Source: Rhizomys pruinosus
Taxonomy: Eukaryota; Chordata; Mammalia; Rodentia; Spalacidae
Assembly (NCBI GenBank): GCA_009823505.1
Contig: VZQC01006311.1
Location: forward strand, 872,532-936,531
Direction: 5' to 3'
Length of the DNA stretch: 64,000 nt
Part shown: piece by piece, positions 50,879 to 63,300 of the stretch
Layout: each line of letters opens with the position of its first letter
Numbering within the stretch: the first letter of the stretch is position 1
The notes under the pieces: model-generated
Told to the model about the DNA's origin: nothing
The model's database searches: none
What the model saw: the letters and a program-made list of their open reading frames with translations, nothing else
Position numbers and translations under genes: made by a program

Positions 50879-53645
50879 CTTTCTGAGACAGGGCCTCCCC
50901 GTAGCCCAGATGTCCTGGAACTCACTATGTAGACCGGACTGAGCTTGAACTCCCAGAGATCTCCCTGCCTCTGCCTCCGGAGGGCTGAGATTAAAGGCAT
51001 GTGCCACCATGCCTGGCTCGTTTTGTTTATCTTTGACTCTACAGAGTTTCTTTTTTTTTTTTTTTTACAGAGTTTCAAAATGTTTGTTGACTAGTTTGTT
51101 GATTTGGAACATCATATATTTGCTATACTTGGCTAATTTTGAAAGGTATCAGAGTGTCTATATACATGCATACATATATAAACAAACATATATACATGCA
51201 TATATATATTGTATAGGATTTTTTTTTTTTTTGGTCTTTTTTGAGACAGGGTCTCCCTGTAGCCTCAGTTGTCCTGGAACTCACTCTGTAGACCAGGCTG
51301 GCCTTGAACTCACAAAGATCCACCTGCCTCTGCCTCCCAAGTGCTAGGATTAAAGGCATGCGCCACCACGCCTGGCTTATTGTATAGGATTTTACAGTTT
51401 TGTACATACTGTGTCATTTGTGAAGTGGTTAATGCACACATACAAAAGTATTCTCAGCTGGACCTGGGAGCTCATGCATATAATCCTAGCACTTGAGAGA
51501 CTAAGGAGGCAGGAGGAGGAAGGACTGCCTTGAATTCAGGGTTAGCCTGGGTTACAAAATGAGACCCTGTTTCAAAAAATCCAGGAAAAAGAAGTATCTT
51601 AAATCTCATTTCTAAGACAAACAAAAGAATTGCCAAAGTAAAGTGATTTGCTCACAGTCACACAGGTAAATGGATGACAGAATCAGCTCTAACACTCATG
51701 CCTTCTAGCCTCTAGTTCAGGGTTCTTCAGCTTACACTATGATGACTCAAGTTTGAAGATCAAAATGTTAGTGTCTGCCTTTGCGTTTGTCTCAGGTTGC
51801 TTTCTGTCTGGTATTTCTTGAAAGTCAAGTGCTAGTTACTTGTTCCACTCTGACTAGATATAGAAAAACAAGTATACATATATTTAGAACTACAGAGAGT
51901 AAGGTGTTCATTTACAATAGAGATCTTTCCAGAAGCTCACTATGACCATTTTTCTAAGGCAAGATCAGTTTACCTTGTACTCTTTTGTCAACCATGTTCT
52001 CAAAGGAATATGTGTATATGTCATTAGGGTTAGTTGTTATAAGTAGTAGATAATTTGTTAGGATTTATTAGTCCCTATAAGGAATGATTAAGAACCTGTA
52101 GCCTCAGCTGACCTGGAACTCACACTGTAGACCAAGCTGACCTTGAGTTCAGAGATCCTCCTGCCTCTGCCTCTCAAGGGCTGGAAGAACATAATTTTTT
52201 TTTTTTTTTTGGTCTTTGAGGCAGGGTCACGTTTCTGTTGCTGTGATAAAACCACCATGACCAAGGGAACTTATAGAAGGAAGAGTTTATTTGAGCTTAT
52301 GATTGACAGTTCCAGGGAATTAGAGTCCATTGTGGCAGGAGGCATGGTGTGCTGGATAGCTTTGGTGTCAACTTGACACACCTGGGTTGAGGGAGCCTCG
52401 ATTGGGCAATTGGCTCCATTGGATTGGCCTGTGGCCACATCTGTGGTGTATTGTCTTGATTGTTGAGCAGTGACAGTATAAGAAGGCAGGCTGGGCATGA
52501 GCCAGAGCAAGCAAGCCAGGAGCAAGCCAGTGGACAGCATTCCTCCATGGCCTGTGCTTCAGCTCCTGCCTCCAGGTTCCTGCCCTGAGTTCTTACCTTG
52601 GGCTCCCTGAGTGATCAACTGTGACCCAGGAGATGTAAGCTGAATAAACCCTTTCCTCCCCAAGTTGGTGTCGGTCAGAGTGTTTTGTCACAGCAATGGA
52701 AAGACAAACTAGAACACATGGTGATGAGCTGGAGCAGAAAGCTGAGGTTCACATCGTCCAATGAGCAGAGGAAGCTGAGAGAGACACTGGAGACTGCAAG
52801 GCTTGTTGAATGCACTAACCCGCCCCAGTGACATGCTTCCTCCAGCATGGCCACACCTTCTAAGATCTCCCAAAACAGCGCCACCAACTGGGGACAAAAT
52901 GTTTGAATACTTGAAGCCTATGGGGGACAGTCTCATTCAAACCACCACACCTTTAGTCCCAGCTGGCCTGGAGCTCACTATGTAGATCAGGCTGGCCTTG
53001 AACTCCCAAAAGATCCACCTCCCTCTGCCTCCTGAGTGCTGGGATTAAAGGTGTGTGCCACCACGCCCAAACAAGAACATAATATTTTTTGGATTGGACA
53101 AAAATTGATACTACAGAAAACCATATGGAGTAAGGGTAATTACTATCCTGATAACTGAACAGGGAATATCAGAGACTTTTAACCCATGTAGTTCTAGCAT
53201 GTAGTAGATGCTGAAAATTGTTTTCTGTTCTCAAATTGGTTCATCTAAATGAAAATAACAATAGTTATTTGGAGAAAACAGTGTTATACATTTATTCCTA
53301 TTGAATACTGAAGATTATTTTACCTTTTTATTTTTATTTTATATATGAGTGTTTTGCCTACATGTATGCAAGTGCACCCATGTGTGCAATGCCCATGGAG
53401 GCCAGAAGAGGGTGTCATATGCCCTGGAATTGGAGTTATAGGCAGGTGTTAGCCTCAGTGTGGGTGCTGGGAACCAAACTCTGGCACTATGTAAGAGCAG
53501 CAAGTGCTTTTTAACAACTGAGCCATCTCTCCATGATAAACTCCAGAACGCACAGCAGAAGGAAAGAATCCACAAAAGTTGTCCCCTGCCTCCACTTACA
53601 GGCTATGGCATGCAATAATATCACACACCACACACATGCACACAC

Positions 53646-53686
<41 letters not shown>

Positions 53687-54161
53687 ATACACACACACCC
53701 CATATAAAATAAATTAAAAAGGAGGAAAAAAAAAACTGGGGTGTGGTGGCACACACTTTAATCCTAACAGTCATCAGGCAGAGACAAGTAGGTCTGTCTG
53801 AGATTGAGGCCAGCCTGGTCTACATAGTGAGTTCTAGGCCACCCGCTGGGACTACAGGGAAACTATTTCAACCCTCTTCCCCCCAGAAAAACCTCAGAAA
53901 AACCCATGCTGGATAAATACAAAAACCATGTCACAGTAAAAATTGAAAAAGGGCCGGGTGTGGTGGCACATGCCTTTAATCCCAGCACTCAGGAGGCAGA
54001 AGCAGGAGGATCTCTGTGAGTTCAAGGCCAGGTCTATATATATAGAGCAAGTTCCAGGCCAACTGGGGCTATGGGAGACCCTGCCTCAAAAGGACCCAAA
54101 AAATAAATAAATAAAATAAAATCTCTTTCAGTTTTTAAGGAAGGAACTTTTTCAGGGAAAG

Positions 54162-54220
<59 letters not shown>

Positions 54221-57200
54221 AAGAGAAGGAAAGAAGGAAGGAAGGAAGGAAGGAAGGAAGGAAGGAAGGAAGGACCTAAGTAAATGGAGGAAAAGTACTC
54301 AGCGCCCACTGGGGAAGAGCAGTCCAAGGACAGTGGGGTCGGCCATGCGAGGGGAGCCAGGGCCCCTAGGCAGATGCTTACCAAACAGAAGCAGACAGAA
54401 ACAATTGCCAACCCGGAGTTGAGTGTCATGCATGCCTTTAATCCCAGCACTTGGGAGGCAGAGGCAGGCCTGGTCTACATGGTGATTTCCAGGACAGCTG
54501 GAGCTACAGGAAGACCCTGTCTGTCTCAAAAAAATGACCAAAAAAAAGTATAAAGATAATTATTCCTCACAAGAAAATCTACATCACAGAAAGTGTTGAA
54601 ATTCTGCAGTTTGGAGGCAGGAATACCAGATAAAAACTCAAACCTGCAGAAGAATGAAACTTATTACAAACAGTAAGGATTTTTTTTTTTTTTGGTCTTT
54701 TTGAGACAGGGTCTCCCTCTAGCCCCAGCTGTCTTGGAACTCACTTTGTACACCAGGCTGGCCTTAAACTCACAGAGATCCGCCTGCTTCTGTCTCCAGC
54801 CGAGTGCTAGGATTAAAGGCGTGCGCCACCACGCCCGGCATCGGTTAAGGATTTTTAAAGATTTGGGTAACAAAAATAAAAAATAGAAAGATTTGGGTAA
54901 CTATAAATGATTTTTCATTTTGTTTGTTTTGAAACAGGGTCTCCCTGTAGCTGGAACTCTCTAGGTAGACCAGACAGGCCTTGATCTCACAGAGATCTGG
55001 CTTCCTTTGCCTCCTGAGTTCTGAGATTAAATGCATACAAAAAAATAGTGTTCTTAATCATTAACTAATTAGCTGCCTCTCAAAAACATTCAGAGGACGC
55101 CTGGGATGAGGACCAGCCAGTGCTACACAGTGGGACGCTGTCTAAAAAAAAAGAGAGCGAGAAAAGTAGATTCCCAGCTCTATTATATTTTCTTCCATTT
55201 TCTTTGGGTTTAATTTATACCCCCGTTTTTAGATTCCTAAGTTAAAGTTCTATATTGGTTTTATTTGTTTGCTTTTTTTTTTTTTTTTTTTTTTTTTTNN
55301 NNNNNNNNNNNNNNNNNNNNNNNNNNNNNNNNNNNNNTTTTTTTTTTTTTTTTAACTTTTTGGCAGTTTGGTTTTTGAGACAGGTTTCCCTGTAGTCCTA
55401 GCTGGCTTTGGAGCTCATTATGTAGACCAGGCAGAGATCAAGATGCCTTTGCCTCCCGCCACCATCCCCAGCCTATTTCTGGCTGTTTGAGACTAGGCCT
55501 CACTATGTAGCACCGAGTTCCTCCTGCCTCTGCCCCCAGATGTGCTGGGATTCTAAGCATGTGATCTACTCCCAGCCAAGAACTTTTTTTTTTTCATTAT
55601 TTCAGTCTCTTGAAACCTGTTGGGACTCAGTACATATCAGTGAAGTTCAGTGTGCACTTGTTCCAAATGCCATTGTTGACTATAGCATTTTACGTCATTC
55701 AGTCAAGGTGACCAATAGTTCTATTCACATCATCTGTATTTATTTCTCCTGTTGTGTCTACATTTACTGGGAGAAGAGTGCTCAAATACCAAACCAGGGA
55801 TGGTGGATTTGTTTCTTCCTTTCATCTTTCAACTTTTCCCTTAAGTATTTTGAAAAATTTATTAAGTCCCAGGCATTTGGAATTGTAATTTCCTGAGAAA
55901 TTGGCCCTCTAACATTATAAAATGCCCCTATATTCTTGGTAATCTTTTTATTTTCTATTTTGTTATGAATATAGTTAAGCAACTTTTTCATATATACTGT
56001 TTATAGGGGGTATCTTTTTATTTTCAACTTATTTATGTGGTTTTTTAAATTTTTATTTCTGTGGTCAATACCATATATGCTATATACTGTTTCACATATG
56101 GTGTTGACTATAGAAATAACATATATATGACTTGAAACTTCACATTTACTTTTTTCAGCATTGTTCATATACTGTGGATTCACTACCATCATAGTTATTA
56201 GGGATACAAGGATAAGTGGAAAGTGTCAGGATTCATGGAGCTCAGTAAACATGCAGGAACCATAAAAGTACAAGAGATAAGAGATTAGAGTAGTATGAAT
56301 CTGCATGATGTGTTTGAAAGTTGTAAGTGACCCACCGTGGCCACGGTGATGGGGGTGATGCAGTGATGGGAGGCAGTATACGTCAGTGATGAAACCAGAT
56401 TGTACAGCCCTAAATGCCCACACTAAGGAGTTTGGATTTATAAGTTAATAAGGGACCACTGGAGGCTCTTAGACAGGAGTGACATCAGTTTTTTTGTTTT
56501 GTTTTGTTTTGTTTTGTTTTGTTTATGTGTATGAGTGTACTGCCTGCATATAGGTTGGTGCACCCATGTCGTGCAGTGCTGCGGAGGTCAGAAGAAGGTG
56601 TTGGATTCCCCTGGAACTGGAGCTAAAGATAGTTCTTAGTCGCCATGTGGGTGCTGGGAATTGAACCCGGGTCCTCTGCAAGAGCAGTTGGTGCTCTTAA
56701 CTGCTGAGCCATCTCTCCAGCCCCGTGACACCAGTTTTATTTTGGCATTTTACAAGAAAATATTTGCTAGTAGTAAAAAAAAAATACTAAAGTTGTGAAG
56801 AGATTAGAGGTAGAATTAACAGAAAGGAATTGCAAAATAAAAATTAGAATGATGTAAATGTTTATAATTGACTATTCACCTTTCTCTTTCTCTGAAATTA
56901 ATATTAGGAATCCAGAAACATTTTGGACCACCACAGGAATGTTTCCTCAGGAGTTCATTATTTGTTTTCACAAACATGTAAAGATTGAAAAGCTTGTAAT
57001 CCAAAGTTACTTAGGTAAGCCAATCACACACCAATTTTTATAATTCTTTAATTTTTCCATAGGTAGAGGACACGTGTAAACTTTTGACAAGACACTAGTT
57101 TTTCTTTACAGCATGGGATCCAGCTTTACTGCTGAAATGTGAGGGTAGGGGTTATGGGTTAACTGCCGTCAGCACAATTAGCCTTTCTGAAACTGCACAT

Positions 57201-60200
57201 TTGAAACCCTTCCAAAGCATGTCATAATTCCCTTGCAATGTACTATGTGAAAGTCTTTGGCAAATGATTCTGTTATGAATGTAAGAAGCTGACTTGCTAA
57301 AGCAGTAGGTTCCGTGACATCTTCATTCTTGATTTGGCCTGTGGGTCTTAAATTCTTGCTACCAATCTGATAAGCCCAGTTATTCCCATTTGTTAGTTTT
57401 AATTCTTCTATTGCTAGTGACATTTTCTGGAGATTTAGTATTGGAATTGCCCATTAGAATATCATTCAAAGCGAGGCGTGGTGGTGCATGCCTTTAATTC
57501 TAGCACTCGGGAGGCAGAGGCAGGGGGATCTTTGTGAGTTCAAGGCCAATCTGATCTACAGAGTGAGTTCCAGGACAGCTGGGGCTACAGGGAGACCCTG
57601 TCTCGAAAAGACCAAAAAAAAAAAAAAGGTGAATGGTTTCCCTCATTTGTGGATGCTGACACCAAAGCCTCAGTCGGCNAAAAAAAAAAAAAAAAAAAAA
57701 AAAAAGAATATCATTCAAATCCTGTCTGTGATAAAGTATATTTTTAGACAAAATCTTGGCAGTAGACAGACAAGATCTCAGATGTTCCTAATGAAGAGGC
57801 TTTATTATGAGTCTACTTATAAAATTTTGGCCTGTGCTATGGGAATGAATGGTAAAGAAGCTCTCTAGGGGCTGGAGAGATGCCTCAGTGGTTAAGAGCG
57901 CCAACTGCTCTTACAGAGGACCCGGGTTCGATTCCCAGCACCCACATGGCGGCTAAGAACCGTCTCTAACTCCAGTTCCAGAGGAATCTGATGCCCTCTT
58001 CTGACCTCTGCGGCATTGCACGACATGGGTGCACCAACCTACATGCAGACAGTACACTCATACACATAAAAAATAATAAATAGGGGCTGGAGAGATAGCC
58101 TAGCGGTTAAGAGCACCGACTGCTCTTGCAGAGGACCTGGGTTCGATCGCCATCACCCACATGGCGACTGAGAACCGTCTGTAACTCCAGTTCCAGGAGA
58201 ACTCCAGTTCCAGGGGAATCTGAGACCCTCTTCTGACCTCCACGGCATTGCATGACACGGGTGCACAGACCTACATGCAGACAGTACATTCATACACATA
58301 CAAAAATAAATAAAATTAAAAATAAATAAATAAATAAAATATCCTTTAAAAAAAAAGAAGCTCTCTAACTACAGTTGGGACCTGATGCTGTCCTGGGATA
58401 AGGAAAGGAAATGATGTTATCTGGGCCAGTGAGATCTGCCTGGCAGGAGCTATAGTTGTAAAGGGACAGGACCACTGTCAAAGACATGGTGTGAAGCAGA
58501 TTAGGAGTGGGGATAACACAGCCTGGTCTCACTTCCCCGACCTCTAGTCTCTTGGTGCCAGCCACTGGTCAACTCCAAAAAGAAGCTTTGAGAAGGTAAT
58601 TTAGTTCAGGAGATATATACCACAGGACTCAGTCCCTCTGCCACAGAACAGGACAAAGAAGAGGAAGAATGGATCTGGGGGTCAGGTGGGGACAATGGAG
58701 AGAAGCCTGGCAGAGGGAAGATGACTGTGTGCTAAGTATTACTCCGTCGTTAATTACACAGGCCCCTTGCACATGAACTCCAGTTCTGGCATCTATAAGT
58801 CTCATCAGAAGAGTAGGCTGATGTAACCTTTCTCATAAGACTGCAGCCAAGAGCAAACGAGTAAATCTGCCTAATTCAAAGTAGGTTCTCCATAAAGGTT
58901 TATGACTAAGACTGGTAAGTAGTGTTCTTGTTATAAGTATTATAAAGCTCTAGATGATAAGAAAATTCAGAAAAGTGCTACTAGATTTGTGTTGTATAGT
59001 TATAAATGTTGATAAGATTTCCATTATGCAATGCCACACTTTACCATAGGGATTTCTGGAAAAACAGACTAATAGCTTCCAGGACTTGTTATTCCTGATC
59101 CCAGCACTCTGTGTAGAGCCACCGGTTTATGACAGTCTCAGGCAGAAGGAAAAGAAATACAGGGACCACATAGAATTAAGTAGCTAATTCATATTTATTT
59201 ATTTTATATGTCAGTGAAGACCTTGAAGATTGAAAAGACCACATCTAAAGAGCCAGTTGATTTTGAGGAATGGGTTGAAAAAGGTACGTACCTGTGTTAC
59301 CAGTACTATTCTGAGCATAAGGGAGTAGATACCTGTCCTGTGACTGCACTACCAATTCAGCTGCATTTTGGTAAATAAAAGGTGATTTTAATGATTCTTC
59401 TAACGTAGTTAAGGCCTGGAAGAAAAATGCATGTTTTGTACAGTTGTCTTCACTCTCTGGTCTCGCTGGTTATATAACTGTGTTATTTAATTTTTCTGAA
59501 TTTCAGAATCCTTATAAAAATAGACATGACAGATTTAAGGCTTTTGTGAGTTAGTAACCTGTGATAAGTAAATAATAATCTCTTACTTTTCTGTTCTGAT
59601 TTTAATGATACTATTTAAATATCATTAATGAAAATAAAATAAAATAAAATAATAAAAATAAAAATCCACATTTATGCAAAATAAATAAATATCATTAATG
59701 ACTTGTTAGCCTCCATTTAAGCACAAACATACATATGACTTTATGTGTTTATCTCTTTCCTTTTTAGCCAGAATACCATGAAAACAGTAAAGAATAAAAG
59801 AGTCAAGGCCAGCCTGGTCTACAGAGAGAGTTCCAGGACAGCTGGGACTACAGGGAGACCCTGTCTCGAAAAGACCAAAAAAAAAAAAAAAAAAAAAAAA
59901 AATAAGGGAGGGAGGAAGGGAAGGAGGGAGGGAGGGAGGGAAAGCATAAATCTAGGAACCTAAGGCAAATACATATCATACCAGAGGGAAAGTAGTAACT
60001 TGCAGAGCTCAACAGGTTAGGATATAACCTAAGTGCCGTCTAAGGAAAATAGCAAGAAATAAGCTGATTTGTCACATGGAACCCATGTAGATGTGAAATA
60101 ACAGGTACTGTAGAAAGTATAAATGATATCAATGATAACTCAACATCTATATTCTGTGCAGTTGGCTTCTAGGTTGCTATTCCTACCCCAGCAAGGTAGG

Positions 60201-60959
60201 CGAGCACTCATTTATCCCACAGACTTCCACTGCCACTATCAAGAGATGACTAACAACAATGAATTTTGGGGCTCTGGGCTCAGGACACCAGACAAAGGAG
60301 AAGAAGAGAGGGATGGAGGGAGGGAGCACAGTTATACAGAGTCTCCACATCAAACAGTTGGGAACGTTAGCATTTTCCCTGTTTTTTTGCTGTTAATGAC
60401 AGCAACCAAGAGTATGCCCCCTGCTAGGAGACAGAGGCCTGATCTTTGGAGAAACAGAGGGGCCCAGAAAAAGATCTGGTACACTGACAGATGCTAGCCC
60501 CTTCTTGGTCTCTATATCAAAATCTACTAGTTAGCAATTCCTGCTCGTCCACAGTTTTCAAATTATTACTCACCAAGTAATAAGATAGCCAAAGGTCACC
60601 ATACAGTTGATGAAGGCATCATCCCTTGAATGTAGTAAATCCTTACTTTCCTTTTCTCTTAAAGATTTTTATTTTGTGTGTATGAGTGTTCTCTTATAGG
60701 TTCACCACATGTATGCCTGAAATTGAAGTTAATGATGGGTGTTAGCCACCATATGGGTACTGGGAACCAAATCTCGGTTTTCTGGAAGAATACTGAGCGT
60801 TCTTAACCACTGAACCATTTCTCTAGCCCCCAGTGTCCCATTTCTGAGAAATATAGAAAATAGAAGGTCTAAGTCAAACCCCTTCAGAGGCAAAATGACA
60901 GTGTAGAATGCAGCATTTCACAGGACAACTAACCTTGTCTTATGTAGTGCGTGAGTGCA

Positions 60960-61011
<52 letters not shown>

Positions 61012-63245
61012 GTACGTGCTATGGCATTCTCGTGGAGGTCAGAGGACAACTTTTCAGTAGTCAGTGCTGTCCTTTCACTTTTTTGAGGCAGTCTCTCTTG
61101 CTTCTGCTTCTATGTGTCATATATGCGCCTATCTCCTGTCCCAGCCTCCCATCTCTCCATAGTAGTGGTGGGATTATAGATGTGCCACTGGATCAGGCTT
61201 TTTGCATAGGTTCTAGGGGTCAAACTCAAGGTTTCAGTCTTTAACACATGTTTTTACCTGCTGAGCTGTCTCTTTGACCCAAAACACTTTTGATTTTACA
61301 TGTGTGTGTGGTATATACATATGTACGTATGCATGTTCACATGTTTGGGGGTTCATGTGTAGAGAGACCTGTGGTTGATGTCAAGTACCTTCCTCAGTTG
61401 CTTTCCACCTTATATATTGAGGTAGCTTCTGTTTGGCTAGTCTTCCTAGTCAGCTTGCTCCAGGGATCCCCTGTGTCTGCCTCCTGTGCACTGAGACTAC
61501 AGGTAGGCCACCACACATGCCTGTATTTACCTAGGTGCTGGGGATTCAAACTCTGGTCCGTGTGCTTGCATGGCAAGCACTTTACTTGCTGAGCTATATC
61601 CCCAAGCCCTAAAACATTTTTTAATTTATATACAATACAGTCTTGTGGTTATATAAAAATATCACTCTAAATAGTGAAATATCACGGTGTCTTAGACTTG
61701 GCTGTAACTTATTTTAGTGGAGCTAGAGAGATGGCTCACTGGTTAAGAGCACTGGCTGGTCTTATAGAGGACCCAGGTTCAATTCCCAGCACCTACATGG
61801 CAGGTAAGAACCATCCATAACTCCAGTTCCAGGGGAGTCCCATGCTCTCTTCTGACCTCTGTGAGCATTGCCTGACTCAGGTGCACTTACATATGTGCAA
61901 GCAATACACTCAAACACATAAAATAAAAATAAATAAAACATTTCAAAATAAACAGTTTTAGTGAAAAACATTAAAATAAGTTATCCATGCTAAAATGCTA
62001 GTTTGTATAAAATCAAAATGATAGAAATGGAATTATTTTCTTGTGTATTTTAGATTTTCTAGTTTTTCAGAACTAAAAAAGAAATCTAAGCAAGTCAAAA
62101 GGTTATTACTAATTTCTGGGCTGGAGAGATGGCCTAGCGGTTAAGAGTGCTGACCGCTCTTGCAGAGGACCCGGGTTCGATCCCCAGCACCCACATGGCG
62201 GCCGAGAACCGTCTGAAACTCCAATTCCAGGAGAACTCCAGTTCCAGGGGAGTCCGACACCCTCTTCTGACCTCCGCGGCATTGCACGACACGGGTGTAC
62301 AGACTTGCATGCAGACAGTACATTCATACATATACAGAAATAAATAAAAAAAAAATGTGAACATGATTTGTTACTTATTTTAGCAGTGTAAAATTCATGT
62401 AGTTATACAGAGGAAGGTGATCTTGGCTTAAGAAATCTAAATTTCTACTTAGCATAATATAAACTTAAATTACAAATAATAAGAAAGGAACTATAACCAT
62501 ATTACAATTTCAGAAAAACAACCTAAAGAGTTGAAAACTTTCTTATTTTTTGAGACAGGCTCCACTATATATGTAGCACAGGCTGGCCTGGAACTTACAA
62601 TCAGTTTGCTTCAGTCTCCTGAGTGCTGGAGTTGCAAGTGTGTACCACCATACCAGGCTAAAAGTGGAAAACCTTGACTGCTAGGGAAGATGGCTGGTGG
62701 AAGGGGTGGGGAGTGGAGGGTTACCGTATTTCATTGCCTCAGAGAAGAGGAAACAGAAAGTACCCATAATCTCATTTCCCAAAGACTTCCCAGGACTTTG
62801 TCATTGTATAGCTTTTGAAATTGCTTACATTATTTTGATACAAATAAAATCAATAATGGTAGTTATTATCAACTAAATAGTTCATGTTTCTAAAAGAATA
62901 TTCAATACAGTTAAGGCTAAATAAATTAATCTGGTTTACCATTATATAATATGTTATTATGCTTAGATACCAGAAAAAATCATGTCACAGGCCATATAAT
63001 TCTGCATTGTTGTAAAAATTCCCTGCTGGGGGGCTGGAGAGATGGCCTAGCGGTTAAGAGCGCCAACCACTCTTACAGAGGACTCGGGTTCGATCCCCAG
63101 CACCCACATGACAGCCGAGAACCGTCTGTAACTCCAATTCCAGGAGAACTCCAGTTCCAGGGGAATCCGAGATCCTCTTCTGACCTCCACAGCATTGCAC
63201 AACAGGGGTGCACAGACCTGCATGCAGACAGTACATTCATACAAA

Positions 63246-63300
<55 letters not shown>

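Larger units (their letters stand above)
52196..53072 (-). mobile_element. B1 SINE split by a nested repeat
   Basis: The B1 tail and 3' end lie at 52196-52229; the rest resumes at about 52951-53072. aagaacataat at 52185-52195 and 53073-53083 is its duplication. Confidence 0.85.

Noticed and set aside
52271..52548. Overlapping 83-89-codon minus-strand frames
   Set aside because: They lie entirely within the nested URR1/RCHARR1-like repeats.
55680..56065. Possible L1 protein-coding remnant
   Set aside because: Frames are broken throughout and divergence is high; annotated only as an old L1 fragment.
60123..60497. 124-codon plus-strand open frame in HSPB11 intron 4
   Set aside because: Resembles no known protein, has no splice-site context, and HSPB11 phase is satisfied without it.
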